Of a stretch of 64,000 nucleotides of DNA, positions 1 to 11,956 are shown one piece after another. How positions within the stretch are numbered: position 1 is the stretch's first letter; every line of letters starts with the position of its first letter. Location: assembly GCA_030407085.1 (NCBI GenBank), contig CM059586.1, positions 10,248,001-10,312,000 of the forward strand, given 5' to 3'. The notes under the pieces are model-generated. The model made no database searches. It was not told where the DNA came from and worked only from the letters and a program-made list of their open reading frames with translations. The position numbers and the translations under genes are program-made. The stretch is from Trichopria drosophilae. Taxonomy: Eukaryota; Arthropoda; Insecta; Hymenoptera; Diapriidae.

Positions 1-170
1 TTGCATTCTTCCGCGAGTGCGATTTTACCCGTCCGTGTGTTCGCCGTTGCTCCAGTGTGTTGGTGCGCGGTCGGTGATTACACGTGTGGCTGACCGAAGC
101 TGAAAATTCCTACGATGACGGATATTGCGGGAAGACGCCGCGAATGGTAATGGAACGGTTTCGTGCTTCC
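1..170 (+). other. GC-richer block, possible 5' UTR / first exon
   Basis: This opening block is clearly less AT-rich than what follows and shows no repeat structure. An ATG at 115 opens only 11 codons before TAA at 148. A weak splice-donor-like CGAATG/GTAATG lies at 146/147, so a short first exon is conceivable. The block stops at a transposon inserted at 173. No protein family is recognisable. It could equally be a conserved noncoding element or the tail of a feature that starts before the window. Confidence 0.2.
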
Positions 171-172
171 CG

Positions 173-531
173 CTTAAGGGGCTTCTAATGTGGTCCGTCG
201 GTAAGGTAGAAATTTACGCTAAAAAACCGAAGTAAAAAATGCCTGAATCATTTTTTCAAAATGTTGGCTCCGTAAAAGCAATTCTAATTACTATAGGCAG
301 TTTGCCAGCCTATTTGTGAAATATGTTAACATCACTTATTTCCAAAAATTATGGGTCAGTTTTCAATTCATTTTTTTAGTGATTTCTTGGATACTGTCTA
401 TAATAATTAGAATCGCCCTTACAGAACTCGAATTTTGAATAATGGATTTTTAGCAGATAAGTCAATTTTTATTTACGGTTTTTAGTGAAAATTACTACCT
501 TATAGGCGCATCACTTAAGAACCCCCTTAAG
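173..531. mobile_element. TTAA-bounded MITE, family 1 (piggyBac-like), complete copy
   Basis: The two ends are inverted copies of each other. The left end reads TTAAGGGGCTTCTAATG and the right end, reverse-complemented, TTAAGGGGGTTCTTAAGTG. Similarity continues inward through AAGGTAG, CTAAAAAACCG and CTAATTACTATAG for over 100 bases on each side. TTAA at 174-177 and 527-530 fits the target duplication of piggyBac-type elements. There is no coding capacity, so it is non-autonomous. Half copies of the same family occur near 3.85, 13.3, 15.1 and 17.5 kb. Confidence 0.75.
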
Positions 532-677
532 AGGCAGCTTCAGCGTCTCAGTCGATAACGCCAATTAAACAGAAACTACATGTTTCCAAATCTTTTTTAA
601 AGCAATTTTACACGGTTTTTTATGAATTTGTGGCAAATTCCATTGAAATCAGTTCAGACTGAAAAACAAATTTCCTT

Positions 678-868
678 ATTTCAAGTAAATATTTACTCGA
701 ATAGTCGCAACAAAATACTTACTTATAATAGAAAAATATTTTGTTAATTCAACTAAATATTAATTTGATTTTATCCAACAAGTAAATATTAATTTAAATT
801 AAGAAAATATTTCCTTATTTTAAGTAAATATTTTGTTGCGACTATTCAAGTGAATATTTACTTGAAAT
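678..868. mobile_element. Small inverted-repeat element (191 bp)
   Basis: An arm of about 45 bp starting ATTTCAAGTAAATATT and running through GAATAGTCGCAACAAAAT is repeated in inverted orientation at 824-868. The arms differ at only a few positions. The centre is AT-rich with no reading frame. This is typical of a MITE, although no target duplication longer than two bases is visible. Confidence 0.6.
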
Positions 869-1320
869 TAGGATGGATGTAGTTCCCGTTGTTATCTGCA
901 AAATTTGTTCTTGTGAATTCTGGCTTGTTTCTGAACCATTTTCGCTGAAATTTGTTGTACATTCGTAAAATAGCATTAAAATAGTAGTCCATTGTGAATT
1001 CTTCCTGAAACATATGCTTCTGAATAAACATACTTTCAAAATAAAGAATTCTTTAAGTAGTATCAAATGTCCGCAATAAATCAAGTCTTCAATTATTTAA
1101 ATTTGACAAATGGTAGTCGAAAAGTTATTTTTATGAAAAAATGAATGAATTGAAAAAAAGTTATTGACCGATGGTAATGTATTTTGTAACTGTAATTCAT
1201 TATCCATTTAGTGTCTTTAATGAGATTAATCCCAATAAAGACACTTCATATACGATTATAGACATAAGTTTTCGTTTCAAAGTAAGATAAGTATAATTTG
1301 ATCTTCTTCCGTCAGTAATT
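869..1320. other. AT-rich filler, nothing recognised
   Basis: Short open frames on either strand have random composition. I see no repeat, RNA or splice structure that can be supported. Confidence 0.5.
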
Positions 1321-1385
1321 GTATAGCGCATCGGTTAATTTGTTACTTTGTACGCCGAGGTTCAAATCTTCGGTTGGACACTCTT
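1321..1385 (+). repeat. tRNA-like fragment (tRNA relic or SINE head)
   Basis: TAGCGCATCGGTT at about 1324 resembles a pol III A box and GGTTCAAATCT at about 1359 matches the B box. The spacing is tRNA-like. CCGAG and CTTCGG flank the TTCAAAT loop and can form a T stem. No full cloverleaf or CCA-acceptor pairing is evident, so this is not called a functional tRNA gene. A tRNA-derived SINE is the likeliest explanation. Confidence 0.35.
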
Positions 1386-1863
1386 TTTTAAAGAAAAAGA
1401 TATTGGTATTATAAAATTTAATACAAGTATTATTTCTTGGAATTTTCGGTCAATTGAAAAAAAAATACAAAAAAAAACAATCATAAATATGTGCTTTCTA
1501 TACGAAGCTACGAAAAATGTACACGGTTAAAAATTTCTTTAGGAATTGTCTGAAACGTGTAACGTGTGGCTTCACTAGATAATTAATCAACATGTCTGAT
1601 ATAGTTACGTACGTAAATTCTTAGTAATTTAAGTCGATTTGTTGTTCATTACATAAATAAATTATATAAAACATATAACATTTATTGAATCGATACTGGC
1701 ATATAAATTTCCAACATATAATAAGATATCCATATATTGCCATTATATTCAGACGTATCAACGTCATAATGATTTTATGCTATTCTGATATAAAATGTTT
1801 TATGTATTGAAGCTAGATTATGGAATCCCTTATGAACTGATCAAAATCCAATTTCTTCAACAG

Positions 1864-1950
1864 GAATCACGGATGTCTGTCGTAGAAATGGTAACGTCGC
1901 GTCTGCACCTGGCGGCGACAAACCAAACTAACTTCACCTTCGCTCGCTGA
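1864..1950 (+). other. Exon-like open block of 28 codons
   Basis: A good acceptor-like pyrimidine tract ending TTCTTCAACAG lies immediately before 1864. From there the frame runs 28 codons to TGA at 1948, including ATG at 1873 and a potential N-glycosylation stretch (NQTNFT). The block is GC-rich compared with its surroundings. It might be a terminal or 5' exon of a gene whose other parts lie outside the window, or a conserved noncoding element. No homologue is recognised. Confidence 0.2.
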
Positions 1951-3845
1951 TTTATATTTATATTTCTATTACAAGTTTCATAATTTTCTGATACTGTTGC
2001 ATAATTTGTATGTCTTTTACAGGTTTTAGTAAAATTCTGTTACACTGGTAACATAAAAGTATCAGAATTTTACGAACATTGCTAACAGTGTAGAAAAATT
2101 TAGATTTCTGGATTTCAGAGAAATAATTGATTAAGAACATTAGTTTTTGTTCTCTACCATGTACTTATTTTCTTCGAAAAATAAATTAATTGCTTCTCAA
2201 ACGATTACGCGTCTACTAAAATAATTGTTTAAAAAACCTTCCAGAGTTCATTTTCATAGCAATGAAAACATTTTCAGTCTATATAAATAATTACTAATCA
2301 CTCCAAGAACTGTATAGAGCCCAAAATTATAACTAATTTAATACTAATGAATTAATTAAATATTATGATACAAATTTTATAAAAATTCAGATTTACAGGG
2401 TTCAGATTTACAATATGCATGTAATTGATTAAAAAAAATCCCTGTGTCGAATGAATCGTTGATCCGAACCACTCCGAATAGATGAAGCGAAAGGATGAAA
2501 AGTAGCGATTTTCGGTACGACAAATTAAGAGGATATCGAGTTGGTTGACCTCAGTATACAATTTGATTTATCGCCAATGGTACGTCCGTTGGTTTAAATC
2601 CCCCTCAAAGCAACGAGATACAAGAAACCTTACACAATTGCAGTATTGTAGAGTGGAAAACGGATTGCTAAATTCGGTATGAAGTTGCCCAGGTCGATTC
2701 AAAGTGATAAAAAAAGATTTGGCCATTGTCCAAATTGTATCTCATGAAAAATGAAATTCGCATAAAGCTAGTGAATATATTCTGGAATGTTAACTGTTAA
2801 TAAATTCTCGGACACAAAATGGCATTTTGCTGTCATTTTTTAATTAAATAACACTATATTTTACTACTGTAAAGCTGGAAAGTAGGGAATTAAATACATT
2901 TTTGGTAATATTCACAATTCCATATTGTGATATGAATAATAAGGCAATATAATGCATTAAATATTAGTATTTTATGTTTAAATATAATTCTCACTCAAAG
3001 ATAATTAGAAAATGACATTTCTTTGTCGCTTATCAAATAATTTGTTATTTTGGAAAAAACTTAACATGTGTAAGTGCTTATTCAGTTCTTAGTTCAACAT
3101 AAGACGTATGTTATTGTTATTTATAACAATTTAGACTTATTGTTATTTACAATAATTTATTTTAAACGCTGCATCCAATATTTTAAAATGTTTCGAATAT
3201 ATACCGTTTAACAATTTCAATATGATGTTTGGTTTATTTACTACGTGGTTTCGGATTAATTATTCGCTTGTCATCGACATTATCCCCAATACTATAAGTG
3301 TATGCATAGCATATATTATTCGATACAGAGCAGTTGGACAATTAATGGTGAACAGTCAAATAATTCACAATATTGAGTTTACCTACTGGCAAAATACGTA
3401 TTGTAATTCAGAACAAAGAAATTGCCAATAAATTTAAAAACATTTATTCTTAGCACTTTTTTTGAAGCATTAGGACTTTGTGATTCGATTAAAACTGCGC
3501 AATCATTGCACAAACTACCTAAATATTTTAGGAAAATCTTTTAATGTTATGCGTCACTTCATTTTAACGTCCTCAAAATGAATATTGCTTAGAATTCGAC
3601 GAGAAATTTGTTTAAAATTTTAAAAATGTCTAAAAAATTCTAGTATATTTCATGATAAATTGTAGACAAATTTTGTTCTTATTATTTTCTTAATTAAAAA
3701 AATTTAAACTCTTATAGTTAGGTATTTTTTGAAATTTTTAAGAAAAATTTAAGTCCAAAATTTTTTAAAATACCATCACAAAAATCTGAAAAAATTCCTT
3801 CTTATGAGCTTTTCATTCTTACTATTTTTTTTTTAAAAAGCTCAT
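1951..3845. other. AT-rich filler, nothing recognised
   Basis: This is long low-complexity AT-rich sequence with poly-T and poly-A runs. Frames of 60-69 codons here are A/T-driven and lack any domain. Nothing beyond ordinary noncoding DNA can be supported. Confidence 0.5.
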
Positions 3846-3848
3846 ATG

Positions 3849-3890
3849 AAATTTATTACCTTACCGGCGGTACTTTAGAACTCCCTAATT
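3849..3890. mobile_element. Fragment of family 1 MITE (right end)
   Basis: ATTACCTTACCGGCGGTACT followed by TTAGAACTCCC matches the right-hand end of the complete copy at 173-531. The terminal TTAA is degraded and the left half is missing. Confidence 0.45.
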
Positions 3891-4315
3891 ACTATTTTTT
3901 ACAGTCATTACGGCTTAAACGGCCGAAATCTTGCCTACGAAACGCTGCAGAACTTTTATTTCCGTACAGTTATTTACTTTTTATAATTATAAAAATTATA
4001 TTTTTAATTATTGTAAAACCGATAAAACCGATGTAACATAATATAATAGAATATCATGAAATTTATTATTTCCAAAATACACCATTCTAACATAATTAAT
4101 TTAACATTCTTAATTTTTACAGTAGTCCGTAATGTCATTAATAATTTAGTAATTCCAGTTGTTATTATTAATTTAATTATTATATTTTCATTATTGTTGT
4201 TATTGATTATTACTTTTATATCTATACTCTCTAATTCTTAACATTCATTCTAAGTTTACAAATTATTATTGTTTTTACTCGATCGCTGTTATTGTCAACT
4301 ATTTTGTATGTTAAT

Positions 4316-4363
4316 GGCTACTTGCGTAGCCGTATATATCTCAAATAAATAAATAAATAAATT
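4316..4363 (+). repeat. AAAT-repeat tail, possibly a LINE 3' end
   Basis: GCCGTATATATCTCAAATAA runs into four AAAT units. A very similar tail, GCTCGTATACAAATAA followed by further AAAT units, ends a different stretch at 34,724-34,742. Short tandem A-rich tails after a conserved 3' sequence are typical of dead non-LTR retrotransposon copies. No reverse transcriptase frame is visible upstream. Confidence 0.3.
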
Positions 4364-4437
4364 ATTAATTCATTATAGTTATCTTCTGTTAAGTTGATGG
4401 TTCAAGTGACAGTTGTCACACTTCATATTTGTATTTT

Positions 4438-4452
4438 AGCGCCATCTATCGC
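4438..4452 (-). promoter_or_regulatory. CTCF-like motif
   Basis: AGCGCCATCTATCG reads AGATGGCGCT on the minus strand, close to the insect CTCF core AGRTGGCGC. Single-motif evidence only. Confidence 0.25.
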
Positions 4453-5400
4453 CTCTATAAGCAACTCCTCAAAACTTTCTTAATATCTAAACAATGAAGA
4501 CAATAAAAAGTTAAGGTATTATAAAAAGAAAAGGCGGTAGCAAAATTTGGACCCGGTATTATACTTTTTTTTCATTCTTCTTTGAATGTTGAAAACTCAT
4601 ATTACATATATATGCTCCATCTTAAAATATGGTAAACAATTGTAATTTTCATGATGATATAATAAAGATGGGTTTATTTTTCAAACATTTATTTTAGATT
4701 GCTTTATTAATTTTCGAAGAAAATGGGGATCAAACCGAAATGTTCGATGCAGGAGAAACAAATCAAGGTAAGTTTTCGACATTTAAATAAAAATTGTTAG
4801 AATAAAAAATTAAAACCCTGTTGTAAGGGCTTACTAGTATATTGTTTATATTGCTTATTATTAATTTATTTCAGATCGTTCGCATAGTAAAATTGTAGTA
4901 GGACAGACAGAACCATTAATATTTTGTTGGACTAGAATGCATAAAGTTTGATTGTTTCTATTTTCCATACGAATTAATCAGTAAAGTGTAAAGGAACCAC
5001 TTTACCTCCTAGTGGCATAATTTACTATTTTAGGCATTCTCGTTAACATTTAGATATCAATTTCGTATCGCATATCTTCAAAACATGAGATATATTTAAG
5101 CAATAGAAAACACAATCTTCTACAACACCCATTACTGCTACGACAATGACAATATAACATGTAAGAGATATTTACAAATATTTATGTATATACGTAAGAA
5201 AAGAGCTTTGAAAGACTTCTTTAAAAAATTATTTGAAACAGTAGTAACTTCAACAGTAAATAACCGAGAATAAATATCAAATGCCTTGACAACAGGTAAA
5301 CAATAACAAATGGACTCAAGAAACTCAACCAGCGACATTGTTGATACCTATATAATCTACACACCCAAAACATAACATCTTGTTGAGCGAACAAAACTGA
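4453..5400. other. AT-rich filler, nothing recognised
   Basis: No coding, RNA or transposon structure can be supported. A second weak CTCF-like core, CCTCCTAGTGGCA, lies at 5005-5017. Confidence 0.45.
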
Positions 5401-5850
5401 AATTCAACAATATTGACAGTTGTCAATAAACCCCCATTGAAACATCGATGCCCTGGAAATAATAACAAAGAAACTCGCAAAATCATCACCACCATTGGTT
5501 TTTCCCGTTCGATGCGTCTCTTTAACGAATGGGATGTGTTAGCGTTACTTGGCGTTTTATTTCTTGGATCATCGTTCCACTTCTTTTGTACGACTCTGCA
5601 GTTTCCTCAGGAAATGGGTTCGACAATCGATGCGCTTCGTGCTAAAGAATCCCGAGACCGCCCTTGAAAAGATTCCTTCAGGAAACCCCGATCGACCTCC
5701 AGAAACCCTATGACGTAGCAAATGTACACACATCCACACATTATTTCAATGGATCTATCCCCAGTAGGTGTATCTAAAAGAAATTCGCAGGCACATACAC
5801 ACTCGCCCTGGTCTGAACTAAATGTCCCATTCGTTTGAGTTACAGGGGTC
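5401..5850. other. Higher-complexity island with an 84-codon frame
   Basis: This stretch is richer in G and C than its surroundings and non-repetitive. A plus-strand frame at 5413-5667 has no ATG at its start (it opens at TTG). It encodes one hydrophobic segment around residues 42-60 (LALLGVLFLGSSFHFFC). I do not recognise it. Such islands recur through the window and may be conserved regulatory DNA or stray exons. Confidence 0.25.
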
Positions 5851-7320
5851 GATTTTCGGGTTCCTAAAGCAATTTTTTAAATCCTATTCCTATCACACCA
5901 TCATGTTTTCCCTCTGTTTTTAGTGTCTGCAATTTATCCCGTTTTTCTAATAATGACGGGAATTTATCATAAAGATTTGAATTCCACTAATTGACAGGCA
6001 AAAGGTGCTGAAGTATTCGGTAAAATTGTGATGCAAATAAAGTTTAATACGATCAGTTCGCTAAAATTTAACAATTAATCTATTCAGAATACAATCGCCT
6101 TCCTAATAAGATGTTTTAAAACAATACGGTGTTATTTATCTACAGAAGGCGACTTCAGCCAGTTGTGATTAAGTGGCGTGATACTTTCGACACCTAGCGG
6201 GAGGTAACTGAACTTAGGCAAGGCAACGGTAGAATACTTAACATTTCTGCGTACTCGATGCTCTCCGCGATTTCTCGATTTTCTCGCAGTGCGTATGAAA
6301 GACATACAAGATTTAAGAAAAATTGGTAATTCATAATATTTAAATTAAATTCAATGTTTCCCAGCATTCCTTTTACTGAAAATGTATCTGACAGATGACG
6401 GTATTGTTCAGTTCGTTACAAACTCTCTCAGAGGATTGGTTCATTTTTACCCATAGGGAATTACTTTTTCTGCCCTATTTTGTTCAAGTAATTAACCATA
6501 TCTTTTTAACAATAGCCTCTCATAAAAAACAGTGCATAGAATAACACAACACAAAATGAATGTAAAAACATAAAAGAATTGAGTTGCATTGTGGCGGTTC
6601 GAAGAAACAAACGAGAGAAAATCGATAGTGCAGCAAACGATACGTGGATATATTACGTAAAATGAATAGGGTCACGTAATTTCTGCGTATTTTATATGTC
6701 GCTCCAATCCACGAGTCGTTTCTTCCCTATTTAATTTACGTAAGAAATAGATTGTCCCCAGCTATTAACGGAACCGCTACTAATTGTGTCGGATTATGTG
6801 CATAATACCACACCGCAGCTAATTTTTCTCCTTATTAAATTTAGAAAAAAATGAGATAATCCAATTACACACATCAAATAGATATGTTTAATCTAATTAT
6901 AACGAATAATTTATATAGGATTTCACCGTCGGAGGGTAAAAATGTAAGATATTAATTTGATGATATTATTTACAAATCTTGATGCTTTAAACTTTTATTT
7001 TAAAATATTGAGGATTTAAGGGAATGGTTGTTTAAATTAAGTATATAATATTTAATAGAGAAATATAGAAAATATAAATTACTTATTTAATTTTGCTAAG
7101 GCTGGAATAATATTTTGAAATTAATGAGTAATAACTTTTTAATATGATAGTAAATCCTTCATGTTAGACATAAGTTCTTCCATTACGAGATAAAATATTC
7201 TGTATAGTTCATGCTACTACGTATGGTGAACATGATAATTAATACACTATTGACTATATGCCCAAGAAAAATCTGTAAGCAAATGGGCCTAATTAATAAA
7301 ATGATATAAACCAGAAGGGA
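5851..7320. other. AT-rich sequence with a small complex patch at 6160-6300
   Basis: The patch includes CACCTAGCGGGAGGTAAC, which resembles a CTCF-type core on the minus strand. The rest is AT-rich with no supportable feature. Confidence 0.35.
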
Positions 7321-7839
7321 AATGACTTTGCTGACTATTGCTAACAGCAAGAAAATTCAATACAATAACTAAAAATGCTATTTAGGTCCGTAGTGAGACC
7401 TAGAATTATTACACAGAGAAGAATTTTCTTGGACATTTTAACATTCTAGATGGTAATTTAGGCACAGATTTGAAGAATAAGAAAAATCGCCATTTCTTCT
7501 CATAAAAAGACTATACGTTGTTGGAATTTTTACTAGCAAAATAACAATTTTCTCAATTTTCAAAATTTTCAATTCTACAATTCTGTCTCAAAATTACTGT
7601 TTGATATGGTAAAATTTACAAAAAATGTTTCTCTGCGTACATACTACATTAATGACAATAAATTAAAAAATCGCAATTAGTGAAAAGAACGGATGTAATG
7701 ATAACAAAGAAAGCGAAAACGACTTTGCTCATAATTGCCATCAGTAAGAAAATTCAGCACAATAAGAAGACACAAAATTGACTGATTGTAAGACCAAGAA
7801 TTAACAACGATCTTTAAAACGACAATGACTAAACTACAG

Positions 7840-10170
7840 TAAAGCCCAAGCCCTCTAAATAAATATAACCTTGTCACCAATGAAAATGACGATAACACGC
7901 ACGACATTAACGTAAGCAAACAGACATAAAAACAACACTGGCCTGAATGTCAATATCAACAATGTCAATTCCTGCTTCCAGTTGGTTCATTCTGTTTATT
8001 TGTCAAAATAATGGGAAAAATTGAAAAATGTATAGTTAGAAACAGGGTCTTCATGAGTTCCACTTCCATTAACCGCATTTATCTCTTCAGTGGAAAGTTT
8101 ATTTTTCCCAGATTTCGTAGTAACCATAATGTTTTTTTCTTGAGGAACTGTACAAAAATTCCTACAAATCTTTACCCGTGTTCTTCAAGTCCTTATTAAC
8201 AATCACATCAACGTCCTGTCCGATAATGACAACGTTCTCGACGATAATACATTTCAATTGTGCTACCATTGACGATATTGTCAATAACTAGTTACAAAAT
8301 ACTAGTACTGACCTCTTGTGCAGCTTAAAGCCGTGAGTTATAAAGTAAATAAAGACAGAATCCATCTAAAATGTAAACTTTCCAAATAAATATGACCTTA
8401 TCACTAATAAGAAGGATGTAAACAAACACAGGAAAGTGAGACTGGTCTAAATGTCAACACCAACAATGTCAATTCCAGCTTCGAATTGGTTCGTTCTGTT
8501 TATTTCTTTCACAATCATTTGAAAAATTAAAAAATATACAGTTAGAAAGAGTGACTTCATGAATTCCACTTGTCTTAACCGTAATTGTCTATTCAATGGA
8601 ACGTTTATTTCCCCTAGATTTCGTAGGACCCATAATGTTTTTTCTTAAAGAACACTACAAAAACTCCTACAAATCTTTACCCGTATTCTTCACGTTATTA
8701 TTAACAGTAACATCAACGTTATGTCCGATAATGACAATATTCTCGACGATAATTCATTCCAATTGTGCTTCCATTGACGATATTGTCAATAACGACTTAC
8801 AAAATACGAGTATTAAGGTCTTGTGCAGCTTAAAGCCGCGAGTTACAATATAAATAAACACAGAACCCATCTACAGTCCAAACACTCTAAATAAACATGA
8901 CCTTATCACCAATGAGAAGGATGTAAACAAATACAGAACGATGAAAATGGCACTGATTTAAATGTCAACAACAACAATGTCAATTTCTGCTTCGAGTTGG
9001 TTAGTTCTGTTTATTGCTTTCACAATAATGGGAAAAATGAAAAATATATAGTTAGAAAGAGTGTTCAGGAATTCCACTTCTACGAACCGTAATTGTCTCT
9101 TCCGTGGAAAGTTTATTTTGCTTAGATTTCGCAGTAATCATAATGTTTTTCCTTGAGAAACTGTACAAAAACTTCCCTAAATCTTTACCCGTATTCTTCA
9201 AGTCCTCATCAACAATAAAACGTTACGTCCGATGACAGCCATGAGTTACAAAATACATAAACACAGAATCCAAGCAAAACCCAAACTCTATAAATAAATA
9301 TGACCTTGTCATCAATGAAAAGGATGTAAACAAACACAGAAAAATGAGACTAGCCTAAATGTCAAGATCAACAATGTCAATTCCTGCATCTAGCCGGTTC
9401 GTTCTGTTTGTTTGTTTTTGAAAATAACGAGAAAGATTAACAAATTCAGTTAGGAAGAGTGTCTTCATGAGTGCCACTTCTACGAACCGTAATTGTCTTT
9501 AATGGAAAGTTTATTTTGCCTAGATTTCGTAATAAGTATAAGGTTATTTTCTTGAGGAACCCAAAAATCCCCTAAACCTTCAACTGTATTCTTAAGTCCA
9601 TAACATCCACGTTATGCCCGACAACGACAATATGCTTAAAGCCATGAGTTACAAATGACACTGGAGCAAGCTGACAGGGCACGGAGCGCTGAATACATAG
9701 GCGTCGCAACGAAATGTTTTTAAGGGGAAATCCCAATAATTACAATCGTTCCTTCAATAAACCGAGTGACGGCATTTGAACATTTACAGACTATTTTAAT
9801 TTTTCTTGCTTTTAGTCAACTGTGCGTAAATGTTTTAGAGTTTTCTAGCGCAGGTAAAGTCCTGATGCCTTTTCGTGTCGTCATTCGAGGATTTCCCCTT
9901 AAAAATGTTACGTTATGGCGCCTACGTATTCAGCGTCATGTCGTCTCCGTCGTCAGCTAGCTTCAACGTCATGAGTAACAAAGTAAATAAACACAGAATC
10001 CATGTAAAACCCAAACCCTCTAAATAAATATGACCTTGTCACTAATGAAAAGGATGTAAATAAACACAGAAAAGAGACTGGCCTAAATGTCAAATCAACA
10101 ATGTAAATTCCTGCTTCGAGTTGTTCTGCTTCTACAATAATGTGAAAGATGTAAAATATTTAGGTAGAAT
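7840..10170. repeat. Degenerate tandem array, 400-510 bp units
   Basis: The anchor AACAATGTCAATT recurs at 7958, 8462, 8972, 9370 and 10,097. Around each anchor the same order of blocks repeats: ATGACCTT..ATCA, AAGGATGTAAAC, GTTCTGTTTATT, GTTAGAAAGAGTG, TTTACCCGT.TTCTTCA and GCTTAAAGCC.TGAGTTA. Spacings are 504, 510, 398 and 727 bases; the last is lengthened by an inserted MITE at about 9,669-9,958. Two older motif copies (GACTTTGCT..AAGAAAATTCA) lie at 7,328 and 7,719. Frames of 62-85 codons inside are just the repeat read in one phase. This is a small satellite-like array with internal deletions. Confidence 0.8.
9669..9958. mobile_element. MITE inserted in the tandem array
   Basis: The left side AGCTGAC, CGCTGAATACATAGGCG and TTTTTAAGGGGAAATCCC is mirrored on the right by GGATTTCCCCTTAAAAA, CGCCTACGTATTCAGCG and GTCAGCT. 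Other copies of the array lack this stretch, which shows that it is an insertion. The host-unit block GCTTAAAGCCATGAGTTACA appears again just after it in altered form, so a long target duplication or an extra partial unit is possible. Confidence 0.65.
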
Positions 10171-10179
10171 CCAGTATGG

Positions 10180-10570
10180 ATACGCTTTATGACTAATTTA
10201 TCGACGAATCGCAGGAGATAGGCTATAGAAAGGGGCAGACAAGCAGAAGTAAAGACACAGAATTGCAAGAGGTAGGATTTTCAGTTTAAGCAGTTTGTAC
10301 GTCGGTTTACGAAGTTAACAATGGGAACTTCTTGAAGTACATCCTTGACTCTCGTTTATTAATCCGACTGCGGGGCCGTGCCGGGTTTATCGGGACGACT
10401 AGCTTATTGTCTACTGCAGCAGTTCCGCAATTTCAAGTAAAGTTGAATCCTTCGCTCGGCAGGTGCTCGAAAATATGTCGCGATTCAACCTCAGCATTGT
10501 GGATCTCGGTACCGAATGCTGATTAAATTTAACCGATTGTGTAATTACGCAACGCTTGTTATACGCGAAA
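10180..10570. other. Higher-complexity island
   Basis: This stretch is non-repetitive and moderately GC-rich. A 64-codon plus frame (10,332-10,526, opening at TTG) has no recognisable domain. It is possibly conserved noncoding DNA. Confidence 0.25.
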
Positions 10571-11518
10571 TTCCAGCACTTTAGGCTGTTTTTTTTTCAA
10601 TGGCAGTGTTTGGATGTTCATTTATTTGATGATTAGGACGGTTTACAGTTTATGTTGGTTAGTAATGTATTTTATCTATAAATGAACTGAAAGTGGCAGA
10701 TTCAATTTTACAAAGCTGTTTTGTTTTTCATATGCACTCCAGAAGTCTCTAAATAGTACTTTTTACGAAAAAAAATTTGGTCCGCAATTTTCGATGCTCC
10801 ATTTTAAATATTGAAAATTTTACTTCAGAATCAAAACAAGTTTTACTTTATATGAGCGTGCATGCTATTATACATTTTAGTGGGTTTCAAGCAATTCAGG
10901 GATCAGGTTTAACCCTTAAACCTTTTTCTTTGCCGATATAAAAAAATACGTATCGATTATTTTTCGGAGTTCTGAAAATATGCCAATTTGCAGACCAATC
11001 GGCGTGTCACACTTGGGTATAGTTACTGTTAGTAAAACTATTTAATTCTGGGTCCAGTTAGACTGTGCTAAATCTATAAAGAGCTTATGTAGAATTTAAT
11101 CAGGTTTAGTTAGGCTTATTACCACCAGGTGCCGCCGTGACCCTATATGGGACCTCTATTTCTCGTGATCATGACTCCCGTTATAAAAATGGGTTTTTAT
11201 TTGTTTAGAAGGGAACCAGTCGCCAATGACGGATATTATATACGTTTAAGGGTATCTAAACATTATTTTGGTGTTGGTGTCTGTATAATGGCGTTGCACA
11301 TATTTTTGTGATTAATCATTATTTTAAAAATCAAACTTAAAAAAATTAAACATAACTTCTTATTCAGAAATATAGATTAAATTATTATACAATTTGTCAC
11401 AATGCAGTTTTCGTGGTGTAATGAAAGGTTTCTAGTAACAATATAGTAACCAGTCGATCATACCGCTACAATTTATTATTTTTATAGTTTTCTTTATAGA
11501 CTATCTAGATCGCGCCAC
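10571..11518. other. AT-rich stretch with possible piggyBac-like ends
   Basis: TTAACCCTTAAACC at about 10,909 and, inverted, GTTTAAGGGTA at about 11,246 could be the ends of an old TTAA-type MITE of roughly 345 bp. The match is only about 12 bases, so this is tentative. Nothing else is recognised. Confidence 0.3.
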
Positions 11519-11526
11519 TATAACTA

Positions 11527-11956
11527 TCTATACAAGAAAACATTTTCGGCCGTGTCTAGTGTCGGAGTAAGGCTGTTTTGGCCGTGCGGCTATAAATGGC
11601 GATTAAAACTCGAAATCGTTGAAAAGAAAGTTTCTATAAATATATACACCTTTGTTATATTATTAAGAACATTTGTGTATAATTTTTAGACGTTTAAGTT
11701 ATTTATTGATTAACTTTATGATTGGCAAAAGTTGTCAAAAGTAAACAAATCTGTACTCTTTTCATTTTAAGGCTTCCGTATCGAAAATGGTGCAAGATAC
11801 GCCAAAAATGTACTCATCCTTTTTTGTAGAGTACAAAATTTGTAAGTACGAAACTTTCTTTTCAACGATTTCGAGTTTTAATCGCCATTTATAGCCGCAA
11901 CAGCCAAACAGCCTTACTCCGACACTAGACACGGCCGAAAATGTTTTCTTGTGTAG
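11527..11956. mobile_element. MITE with 107 bp terminal inverted repeats
   Basis: The arms 11,528-11,634 and 11,850-11,956 are near-perfect inverted copies. They share ACAAGAAAACATTTTCGGCC, AGTGTCGGAGTAAGGCTGTT and GGCGATTAAAACTCGAAATC, and the first clear divergence in phase is around TTTGG(CC/CT)GT. A perfect 8 bp direct repeat TATAACTA flanks the element (11,519-11,526 and 11,957-11,964); a ninth base differs. Long inverted repeats with an 8-9 bp target duplication fit a hAT- or Mutator-type non-autonomous element. The 215 bp centre is AT-rich without a frame. Confidence 0.85.

Noticed and set aside
1321..1385. Functional tRNA gene
   Set aside because: No complete cloverleaf or acceptor stem; only promoter-box-like words and a possible T arm.
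7840..10170. CRISPR-like array
   Set aside because: Units are 400-510 bp, decayed, with no short identical repeats and unique spacers, in eukaryotic DNA.
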